Below, in pieces: positions 1 to 6,095 of a stretch of DNA of 19,517 bases (positions within the stretch are counted from its first letter, which is position 1; each line of letters opens with the position of its first letter). Source of the DNA: Berkiella_A sp963976875 (GTDB lineage Bacteria; Pseudomonadota; Gammaproteobacteria; Berkiellales; Berkiellaceae). The stretch is from positions 1-19,517 of the forward strand of contig CAXBML010000043.1 of NCBI GenBank assembly GCA_963976875.1. Reading direction: 5' to 3'. Made by a program: the position numbers and the translations under genes. The notes beneath the pieces are model-generated. The model had not been told where the DNA came from. It saw nothing but the letters and a program-made list of their open reading frames with translations, and made no database searches.

Positions 1-1654
1 GCATATCAAGACTGACATTGGCTCGTTTAACATCAATACTAGGCCCATCATCTTTAAATATTAATGAGGTCCCAATACCCAGTGAATCTGAATCAGTTGC
101 TATATCCCCATCTTCATCGATGATAGTATCTGATCGGGTTAACTGTATTAAATTTTCATCACTTAAAGTAACCGCATCATCTGGATCTGTGGCATCAGGA
201 TGTATCAAAGCTCTAATTTGATCCAAAGTAACCATACCATTGCCATCTACGGAAACAGTGAATACAACAATATCCCCACTGATACGACCTTCAATAATGG
301 TACCATTCATATAAAGTAGAACATCTTCACCTGTTGCGGTGTCATCTAATCCACTATCTGTGCCATTTCCATCTGGAATACCTAATGTGTATTGTGTCGT
401 GATGCTACCAGGGCCATCAGCACCATACTGGCTTGTGACATTAAAGGCACCAGAAAAATCAACAGAAGCATTTATATCGAGATTTGTTTCATCCACGATT
501 AGGATACTGTCGTTATCGCTACGACTTTCTACCGTGATACTAGGAACATCATCTACAATGGTGACAATAATATTGGCACCAGCAGCATCCCCATCAACAT
601 CTTTGAATGAGTAGGCAAAAGTTTCTATGACTTCATTATTGCCCATACCTAAAGGATGATTAATATCATTTAATAATTCATAGGTGAAATCACCTTGAGA
701 AAACCCACCACTATCTGTTGTATAAATCGTAAGTAGCCCGGCATCAGTTTGTATCGTCCAGATAGGATCACCTGATTTGTCTGTTGGGTATCCAGGTATG
801 GATAAGTCTGTAATAGTGACAGGTTCATCGCCTAAGTCATCATTGGCTAAAAAATTACCAAATAGGATTAATGGGCTATTGCCAGGATCACTGCCATTAG
901 CTAAGCTACTTTCACGAACCAGGAGTTTTTCACCCTCAGCGTCAATGTCATCATTATTTGCATTAGGCAAACGGTCTATGGGTTCTTCAGGGGCGATTAG
1001 AGGTAGCTCAACAGGCTCGAATTTTATTGGAGGCGCGCCAATATCAAGATCTCTAGGCTGACTTAGCACATCTGCACTACGAACATCGTGACTTAAAACA
1101 GGTGGGCCACCACCGCCTTCATTACCGGAGGCCCCAGCGGATGCGCCAGCAGCAGATTCATCTAAAGCTTCAATATCTTCAATACTAGTGATTTCATCAC
1201 CACCACTTTCTTGCTCTTTTTTCTCTTCTTCTTTCTTTTTCTTCTTCTCTTCTTCAGAGAGAGCTTCAGTTTCTGTTTCACCTTCCGCAGCTTGGTTTAT
1301 GGCTGTCGTATCTGTAGAAGCATCTGGTGCGACGTTAGTTTCTTGGGGCGTAGAAACATCATCAGTAGCGCCTTCTTCAGATTCATTAGAAGTATCTTTT
1401 GGTTTGACCTCAGGATTGTTGTCTACTTTTGTCTTGAGTTGCGCATCTATTTTAAAAGAATTGTCTGACTGATTTTCAACCTTGTTCTCTTCTGGCTCAG
1501 CATCTGGCCCTAGGCTAGCAAAAGCTTGTTTCATTTTACTAAAAAAGGAAGTGCTGCCATTAGCATTATCACTAGCCTTCTCATTCGACTTTTCAGCCTG
1601 TTGGTCTGTCGCATTGACTGGTTTGTTAGAATCATTCTGGTTGTTATCGCTCAT
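1..1654 (-). CDS. Large type I-secreted repeat adhesin (T1SS-143/DUF5801-type repeats), N-terminal part
   Basis: I translated the minus strand by hand. It is open from the ATG at 1654 to the left edge, giving 551 residues, so the C-terminus lies outside the window. An in-frame TAA sits five codons upstream of the ATG, after a GGGG-type ribosome site, which fixes the start. Residues 1-170 are low-complexity and acidic (Asp, Glu, Ser, Asn) with a Lys/Glu block near 134-149. A Gly/Pro hinge (GNEGGGGPP) lies at 177-185. From about 235 the chain becomes repeat-like. One unit ends in DDVPSI near 368-373. The next begins with VDETNL, contains YGADGPGS and VTLDQIRALIHPD, and ends in DGD...FKDDGPSI near 535-540. 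The two ends are about 167 residues apart. These are hallmarks of the T1SS-143/DUF5801 repeats of giant RTX-like surface adhesins exported by type I secretion. No LapA-type N-terminal retention module is obvious. The secretion signal and transporter genes are not visible here. Confidence 0.85.
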   Translation of the reverse strand, partial: MSDNNQNDSNKPVNATDQQAEKSNEKASDNANGSTSFFSKMKQAFASLGPDAEPEENKVENQSDNSFKIDAQLKTKVDNNPEVKPKDTSNESEEGATDDVSTPQETNVAPDASTDTTAINQAAEGETETEALSEEEKKKKKEEEKKEQESGGDEITSIEDIEALDESAAGASAGASGNEGGGGPPVLSHDVRSADVLSQPRDLDIGAPPIKFEPVELPLIAPEEPIDRLPNANNDDIDAEGEKLLVRESSLANGSDPGNSPLILFGNFLANDDLGDEPVTITDLSIPGYPTDKSGDPIWTIQTDAGLLTIYTTDSGGFSQGDFTYELLNDINHPLGMGNNEVIETFAYSFKDVDGDAAGANIIVTIVDDVPSITVESRSDNDSILIVDETNLDINASVDFSGAFNVTSQYGADGPGSITTQYTLGIPDGNGTDSGLDDTATGEDVLLYMNGTIIEGRISGDIVVFTVSVDGNGMVTLDQIRALIHPDATDPDDAVTLSDENLIQLTRSDTIIDEDGDIATDSDSLGIGTSLIFKDDGPSIDVKRANVSLDM

Positions 1655-1983
1655 TGCTTGCCCCGTTTAAACCAATTTTGGTGAATCTTCACGCATTAAA
1701 TAAAAATCGCGCATGTTATTAATAAAAGCATTAAAACTTTCTATTAGGAATTGGACATTAGTATTAGCAATAAGTTTCCTGATATTAATGTCGGCTTTTG
1801 GGGCAACAAAATGACGAATTTAATGGCCGATGGTACTATTTTGGTCAGTATTTTTTTAATTTATTTGAGTTGAAATTAGAGTGGCTGGTGTAGGGGGAGT
1901 ATTTTTTGTAGTAAAAATAGGTGCTAGTGCAAGTATTATTATCCAAAATATCTAATGGGGCCAGCTTGGATGGGTCTAATAGA
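1655..1983. other. Intergenic region, adhesin leader side
   Basis: This is AT-rich sequence between two genes that both read on the minus strand. It must hold the leader, and probably the promoter, of the adhesin, but no convincing -35/-10 pair was found. A 16-base near-palindrome (1975-1990) overlaps the stop codon of the acyltransferase gene and is not followed by a T-run, so it is not a clear terminator. No open frame with a ribosome site was seen. Confidence 0.4.
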
Positions 1984-2877
1984 TTAGACTTTGGTCAGTG
2001 CGCGGATTGTTTGTTCTTTCTCTTGCCAAAGCCCATTTACCCACTCTCCAAATTGATGCCGCATATGAGGGTTATCTAAATCTTTCCAAGACAAAAATAC
2101 GTTTGGGATTTCCCTTTGTTTGACATCCACTTTGGCAGACTGAATTTTGCCACACAGGAAATCCCAAAATGTTGGAATACCATTGGGATATACGATCGTG
2201 ACATCTAGGACATGAGTTATTTTTTTATCCATAGTATATATTGCATTCGCAAACCCACCTATGCGTGGTCTCAACAAGTTCGGATAGGGTGATTGTTGCT
2301 TTTTTTGTTTTTCAGGAGTAAAACGAGTGCCTTCAAGAAAATTTAATATAGACACTGTATGGTGTTGAAATTTAGCACAGGTTTTTCTCGTTGTTTCGAG
2401 ATCTTTGGTTTTTAAGCTGGGATTTTTGGCTATGGCTGCTTTAGAGTGTCTCGCCATGAATGGAAAGTCCAATGCCCACCAAGCAAGTCCAATAACAGGC
2501 ACCCAGAACAATTCTTTTTTTATGAAGAATCGGATAAATGGTGCTTTGTGTAGAAACAGTTTTTGTAGGATAAGTATATCTGCCCAACTTTGATGATTAC
2601 AAATAATAAAATACCAATCCTCTAATTTTAAATGGTTGATATTGGGCAGTTGATAATCAGTATTATGGGTTAAAGCCATTGAGAGATTGTTTGTTTTGAT
2701 CCAATGATTAGCAATCCAAACTAGAACTTTATCTATAGTGCTTCGCATTTTAGAGGTGGGTGCCATTATTTTTAAGAAAATAAATACATATAGTGGAAGA
2801 CACCAAAAGACAGTGTGTAAAGTTAAAAATAAGGCGTTTAAAACACCTTTTAAGGTGGGGGGTAATTTCTTTAGCAT
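1984..2877 (-). CDS. yihG: YihG-type membrane 1-acyl-glycerophosphate acyltransferase
   Basis: This 297-residue protein belongs to the PlsC/LPLAT acyltransferase superfamily. Such enzymes move an acyl chain onto a lysophospholipid at the inner membrane. A hydrophobic N-terminal segment (about residues 12-38) is the likely membrane anchor. The HX4D catalytic motif is H95 to D100 (NHQSWAD), and the substrate-binding FLEGTR motif is residues 180-185. Between them, WVPVIGLAWWALDFPFM followed by KDLETTR closely matches E. coli YihG as I remember it. The C-terminal WVNGLWQEKE stretch does too, and the length is normal for YihG. The start ATG is preceded by a GAGA-type ribosome site. The gene stands alone: its downstream neighbour on the same strand is the adhesin, 329 bases away. 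The acyl donor and exact substrate cannot be read from the sequence. Confidence 0.85.
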   Translation of the reverse strand: MLKKLPPTLKGVLNALFLTLHTVFWCLPLYVFIFLKIMAPTSKMRSTIDKVLVWIANHWIKTNNLSMALTHNTDYQLPNINHLKLEDWYFIICNHQSWADILILQKLFLHKAPFIRFFIKKELFWVPVIGLAWWALDFPFMARHSKAAIAKNPSLKTKDLETTRKTCAKFQHHTVSILNFLEGTRFTPEKQKKQQSPYPNLLRPRIGGFANAIYTMDKKITHVLDVTIVYPNGIPTFWDFLCGKIQSAKVDVKQREIPNVFLSWKDLDNPHMRHQFGEWVNGLWQEKEQTIRALTKV

Positions 2878-3368
2878 GAATATCTCAAAATAGGCTTTTT
2901 CTAAAAAACGAAAATAGATAGCTCCAATAAAGGTAGAACCATTTTTTCGTCATATAAGCTTCGCTACCGTTGTTACAAAAATTACATTTACAATAAGTAA
3001 ACATTAAATTTTGTGCTGTGCAATCAAAGCTTATTCTTTGTAAAATTAGCTCTACCTTTATTGCAGGTGCTATACCAAGCGCTAAATTAAAACAAACACT
3101 TGTATTAGTCAATAAAGTTTTCATGTGTTCATATTTTGACCAACACAAAAACCGCTGTAATAATCAGTGAAATATGACTTACCCACAAGTCATTCACGTG
3201 CTTGTCCCTAAAAATTGTGAGTTATACACTCATTATTTTGAAAGCTCACCACACTAATAAGTTGGTTGGATAAAATAAAACTTGGATTTAATTTTTATGT
3301 TTTAGATTAATTTTGTGTTTAAAGTAAGTCATAATTGCCCAATACAAATGCGACTAAAAGCTGAAATT
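2878..3368. other. Intergenic region between divergent yihG and acetyltransferase genes
   Basis: About 490 bases, AT-rich, lying between two divergently read genes. Most of the left half is the long imperfect palindrome described separately. An 87-codon frame on the minus strand (2885-3148) runs through that palindrome, but it has no convincing ribosome site and an unusual Cys/Phe/Tyr-rich composition, so I do not call it a gene. The right half (3160-3368) should contain the promoter of the acetyltransferase gene. Several TTGG and TAAAAT elements occur there, but none are correctly spaced. Confidence 0.4.
2925..3063. repeat. Long imperfect palindrome (fold-back element), 139 bp
   Basis: Two arms are symmetric about position 2994. 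The outer 13 bases are perfect: CAATAAAGGTAGA at 2925-2937 against its complement at 3051-3063. A further 8-base block, ATAAGCTT (2954-2961), and inner blocks up to TTTAC/GTAAA (2987-2991 and 2997-3001) also pair. By hand count about 44 of 69 ungapped positions pair. Arms of this length are more than chance in AT-rich DNA. The structure could be a degenerate miniature fold-back transposon, a hairpin RNA, or the eroded ends of a lost element. No target-site duplication was identified. Confidence 0.6.
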
Positions 3369-4589
3369 ATGAATATATACCATTTAGACTATATTGAAAC
3401 ACCCAGGTTGCGGATTAGACCTGTTCAGATTGGAGACGAAAAAGAATTAAATCAAGCAATCAATCGTTCTTTGCCTATGTTGCAGCGCTGGATGCCTTGG
3501 GCTAAAGATCCTAGCCTACAGACAACACGAGAATTTATTCAGGATGGCGTCTTGGATTGGCAGTCAGGTGAGGCAGATGAATTCCCAATGGTTGTTATTC
3601 ATAAAGAAGATAATAAGATTATCTCTGCCTCAGGTTTCAATGATTTGAATGATGTCAGCAAGCCTTATTTTGAGATGGGTTATTGGATAGACTCTGGCTA
3701 TCAAGGGCAAGGATTGATTACAGAGCTGGTGATCGGGTTAACACGTTATACGTTAGAAGCACTTCAGGCAACGCGGGTGCAAATACGCATGCAAGCAGAA
3801 AATACAAAGAGCGTAGCAGTGGCTCAACGTTGTGGTTTTACCCTAGAAGCCAAATTAAAAAATTATTGTTTAGATTGTGAAAGCGGTTTGCCTGCAGACT
3901 CTTTACTATTTGCATGTTGCGATAGCGCACGATTACCAGCTTTAGAGGTGAAATGGTTTCAGAGTGAGAAGCAATATAAAGTTCGTGTAGAAAATAAAGA
4001 TATTACAGACAAAAGTTTTAAATTATCTTTGCCCATCCTACAAACAAAGCGCTTAAAACTAATGCCACCCGATAGTCGAGATGCCCAAGCTTTTCAAAGT
4101 GCAGTTTTAGCTTCAGTCAATGAGCTTGGGCCGTGGTTTCTTTGGGCGAAAGCCAATATGACATTAGAACAAGCACAGCAACATATAAATAATCGTATAG
4201 TATCAGCTCATGATATTTATGCGCATGATCATTTGTTTTTGTGTGTGTGGGCACATGGGCAGAATGATTTACTGGGTGAAGTGAGTTGTAAAATATTAGA
4301 TTGGGGCGTGTCTTTAGTTCAGATTCATTTTTGGTTTGATACCCGTTATACAGGTCAGGGTTATGCAATAGAAGCTGTGGCAGAAGTGGTGCGTTTTGCA
4401 TTCATAAAATTAAATGCTAAACGTGTAGAGGTTAATATTCCTACACAAAATGATAAAAGTTTAGGTTTAATAAAGCGTTTAGGTTTCAATCATGAGGGCA
4501 CATTACAAAATCATGCCAAGAACTTTATGACAAATGAAGTTATGTCGTCTGAATTATTTTCATTGACTGAATTAGCTGATTATTTCTAA
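3369..4589 (+). CDS. Tandem double-domain GNAT acetyltransferase (RimJ/RimL-like)
   Basis: The protein has 407 residues from the ATG at 3369 and contains two successive GNAT domains of the RimJ/RimL type. These transfer acetyl from acetyl-CoA to an amino group, often a protein N-terminus. Domain 1 (about 1-190) opens with the family signature IETPRLRIRP and has the CoA-binding loop YQGQG (111-115) and a RCGF motif. Domain 2 (about 215-405) opens with LQTKRLKL and has YTGQG (327-331) and RLGF. Family members usually have one domain of about 180 residues. Other in-frame starts exist (GTG 3315, ATG 3348). I prefer 3369 because RimL proteins begin a few residues before the ETPRL signature, although its ribosome site is weak. 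The linker between the domains holds a cysteine-rich segment. The substrate is unknown. Confidence 0.8.
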   Translation: MNIYHLDYIETPRLRIRPVQIGDEKELNQAINRSLPMLQRWMPWAKDPSLQTTREFIQDGVLDWQSGEADEFPMVVIHKEDNKIISASGFNDLNDVSKPYFEMGYWIDSGYQGQGLITELVIGLTRYTLEALQATRVQIRMQAENTKSVAVAQRCGFTLEAKLKNYCLDCESGLPADSLLFACCDSARLPALEVKWFQSEKQYKVRVENKDITDKSFKLSLPILQTKRLKLMPPDSRDAQAFQSAVLASVNELGPWFLWAKANMTLEQAQQHINNRIVSAHDIYAHDHLFLCVWAHGQNDLLGEVSCKILDWGVSLVQIHFWFDTRYTGQGYAIEAVAEVVRFAFIKLNAKRVEVNIPTQNDKSLGLIKRLGFNHEGTLQNHAKNFMTNEVMSSELFSLTELADYF

Positions 4590-4790
4590 ACAGTATGTTT
4601 TTTAGAAATAAGTCACCTTTGAATTAGGTAGCGTAAGTTTAAGTTAAATAAATATAATGTTTATTCTGCTGCCTATCTTAAGTTAGGGAATTTCCTGTTT
4701 AAGTGTATGGTTGATTTTAAAAATTTTTAATTAACTTTTCGACTTACCTTTGTTATTAATTGGACTAATTTTTTTACTTTTAAACAGCAC

Positions 4791-4814
4791 AAAAAAAACC
4801 CACCATAAGGTGGG
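4791..4814 (-). terminator. Intrinsic terminator, strongest on the minus strand
   Basis: A perfect six-pair stem CCCACC/GGTGGG with loop ATAA (4799-4814) is followed on the minus strand by eight uninterrupted T (complement of 4791-4798). On the plus strand the run after the stem is only CTTTTC. It is therefore a strong minus-strand terminator that may also weakly end plus-strand transcripts from the acetyltransferase gene. No protein-coding gene on the minus strand leads into it, which is why I propose a small RNA. Confidence 0.75.
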
Positions 4815-4933
4815 CTTTTCGAAGATTGACGCTATATTATTTTATTATTATTACGCACAAGTTAGTCCATCTTGTGAATAGGACAACAAACTTTGTACTG
4901 ATTCTGTCCTTGAGCGTTATTTATTATCATAGC
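4791..4933 (-). ncRNA. Candidate structured small RNA, about 140 nt
   Basis: On the minus strand, a promoter-like sequence (4968-4940) is followed by about 140 bases and then the intrinsic terminator at 4814-4791. The expected first bases, GCTAT (4933-4929), can pair with ATAGC (4835-4831). That closes a domain holding two perfect six-pair hairpins. One is AGGACA/TGTCCT (4910-4905 with 4885-4880). The other is CACAAG/CTTGTG (4876-4871 with 4861-4856), whose nine-base loop exposes a GGA. GGA-bearing loops are typical of RsmY/RsmZ/CsrB RNAs that bind CsrA, but only three GGA triplets are close by, so this is suggestive only. No known RNA family was recognised. A 22-codon frame inside (4930-4862) has its purine-rich site too close to the ATG to be convincing. 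Confidence 0.4.
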
Positions 4934-4939
4934 CTCCCC

Positions 4940-4968
4940 AAACTAACAAACCAAAAATTTAGAGTCAA
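4940..4968 (-). promoter_or_regulatory. Putative sigma70 promoter of the small RNA candidate
   Basis: On the minus strand a -35 box TTGACT (4968-4963, five of six consensus bases) is followed by a 17-base spacer and a weak -10 TAGTTT (4945-4940). The predicted transcription start is near 4933, where the predicted closing stem of the RNA begins. The -10 box is poor, so confidence is limited. Confidence 0.35.
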
Positions 4969-4988
4969 CTGCTTTTGTTATAAATGGC

Positions 4989-5038
4989 ATGAATAGGCAC
5001 TCATCATAGTTATGATGCGGCTGCGATAACTTATTCAT
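4989..5038. repeat. Nested inverted repeats upstream of the sRNA candidate and the secreted-protein gene
   Basis: An outer perfect seven-base inverted repeat, ATGAATA (4989-4995) with TATTCAT (5032-5038), encloses an inner perfect hairpin CATCAT-AGTT-ATGATG (5002-5017). It lies about 20 bases upstream of the -35 box of the minus-strand RNA candidate and about 55 bases upstream of a TATAAT on the plus strand. It could be a regulator-binding site or a transcribed structure. Nothing in the sequence decides between these. Confidence 0.35.
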
Positions 5039-5075
5039 ACTAAAGATTATCTTTGAATTAAATTCAACCTGGGAT

Positions 5076-5099
5076 TACAAAAATTTTTTGTACTATAAT
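5076..5099 (+). promoter_or_regulatory. TATAAT box abutting a palindrome, upstream of secreted-protein gene
   Basis: A near-perfect palindrome of 17 bases (5076-5092, TACAAAAA..TTTTGTA type) runs directly into a consensus TATAAT (5094-5099). No matching -35 hexamer is visible at the right distance, so a palindrome-binding activator or repressor is possible. The leader to the ATG at 5207 would be about 100 bases. Confidence 0.35.
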
Positions 5100-5206
5100 A
5101 ATCCAAAATTATTTTTAAAGATTTATTTGATAATAAAGTAAGTTTGATGCACAGTTTCAAATAAGAATCCCAAAATACTCATACCAGATATTATTGAAGG
5201 AATATT

Positions 5207-5773
5207 ATGTTTAGTTCATTACTTAAAGTTAGCGTATTATCATTGGCATTGCTGGGTTTACAAACTGCATATGCTGCAGAACAAGATAAGTTGAATGTAG
5301 TTGTCAAATTAGATTCCATCAAAAAAACTCAGGCTCAGGAGGAGAGCGGTGATGAATTATATTTTTCTATAACAGAGTATTCATCAACTAAGACTTCAGA
5401 TCATTATCAGGTGCCTGACTTTCCAACACATTGGTTATCTTCATATCTGGATCAGGTTAAAAATGTAAACCTATGGGAAAAAGAATTACAGCCAAATGAA
5501 GCTGTACAACTAATAATCTCATTGGTTGAAAGAGACGTGCCACCATGGAATGTTGATGATCTTATCGGTTCTTTAAAGTTAAAAGTGAAGTGGGAGAATA
5601 ATCAGTTAACAAAAGAATGGAGTATTCCTAATCAGGATAATACGGCTAGAGAACCGGATACGACCAATACTTTTAAATTAACCGGTGATGAAGCACAATA
5701 TAAAATCACACTGAAAGTTGAAGAGTCTGAAAAATCCGAATCTTCTAAAAACAAAGAGGAAGAAGCTAATTAG
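5207..5773 (+). CDS. Secreted protein of unknown function with charged C-terminal tail
   Basis: This 188-residue protein starts with a clear Sec signal peptide: a Lys at position 7, a hydrophobic core to about residue 18, and a likely cut after AYA at residue 23. The mature part is about 165 residues and rich in beta-strand-like alternation. It contains DELYFSITEYSS near 49-60 and a conserved-looking VPPWNVDDLIGSLKLKVKW stretch near 111-129. This pattern could be a C2-like or other beta-sandwich fold, but I do not recognise the family. The last 20 residues are almost all Glu, Lys, Ser and Asn. The ATG follows an AAGGA ribosome site seven bases upstream. The gene is monocistronic by spacing. 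Periplasmic or exported location follows from the signal peptide; the role is unknown. Confidence 0.7.
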   Translation: MFSSLLKVSVLSLALLGLQTAYAAEQDKLNVVVKLDSIKKTQAQEESGDELYFSITEYSSTKTSDHYQVPDFPTHWLSSYLDQVKNVNLWEKELQPNEAVQLIISLVERDVPPWNVDDLIGSLKLKVKWENNQLTKEWSIPNQDNTAREPDTTNTFKLTGDEAQYKITLKVEESEKSESSKNKEEEAN

Positions 5774-6095
5774 TTCTATAGAGGCTTTGAGGTATTGGCC
5801 CAGGGACTACTGGGGCCAATACAGAATTATTAGTTAAGACCCCTATGGATTAGTAACGCTCTTCTGGTGACACCTTATAGCTAACCTAAAACAACTTATC
5901 TCTAGAAATTAAAGAATGATACAAACATAAATTTCTGCAAAACTATACAGTAGTTATAATTCCAACCCTTTCCTTGCATGCGCCCATATTGCACCTACAC
6001 TTATTCATACTAGCGATTTTAACATTCATGACCATAAAGTATTCTTAGGTCTATATATTGAATTGAGGTTTTAAAATAGTCATGCGTTAACCTGG
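5774..6095. other. Intergenic region upstream of the PAS-domain gene
   Basis: Apart from the hairpin at 5792-5822, it holds a TATAAT at 5955-5960 with no good -35 box, which is a possible promoter with a leader of about 130 bases for the PAS-domain gene. No gene-like frame was found. Confidence 0.35.
5792..5822 (+). terminator. Strong hairpin just after the secreted-protein gene
   Basis: A perfect ten-pair stem GTATTGGCCC/GGGCCAATAC (5792-5801 and 5813-5822), with a loop of 11 bases that can pair further, begins 19 bases after the stop codon. It is GC-rich for its surroundings. No T-run follows on either strand, so it is either a Rho-assisted or atypical terminator or an RNA-stabilising 3' end structure. 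Confidence 0.45.

Larger units (their letters stand above)
4590..5206. other. 617-base intergenic region with regulatory structure
   Basis: No protein gene of convincing length is seen. Besides the terminator, small RNA candidate, promoter and inverted repeats listed separately, the left part (4590-4790) is plain AT-rich sequence after the acetyltransferase stop. The right part (5100-5206) is the presumed leader of the secreted-protein gene. Confidence 0.4.

Noticed and set aside
18..1670. Several plus-strand frames opposite the adhesin gene
   Set aside because: They are antisense shadows: Ser/Pro/Val-rich, without ribosome sites, while the minus-strand frame matches a known repeat family throughout.
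1975..1990. Terminator after yihG
   Set aside because: The near-palindrome overlaps the stop codon and is not followed by T on the minus strand.
2885..3148. 87-codon frame on the minus strand as a gene (it contains a Cys-rich CKCNFC stretch)
   Set aside because: It runs through the long palindrome, has no good ribosome site, and has unusual Cys/Phe/Tyr-rich composition. It is better explained by the repeat.
4862..4930. 22-codon small protein on the minus strand after a GGGGAGG sequence
   Set aside because: The purine-rich site lies only two to three bases from the ATG, too close for normal initiation, and the stems of the candidate RNA explain the interval better.
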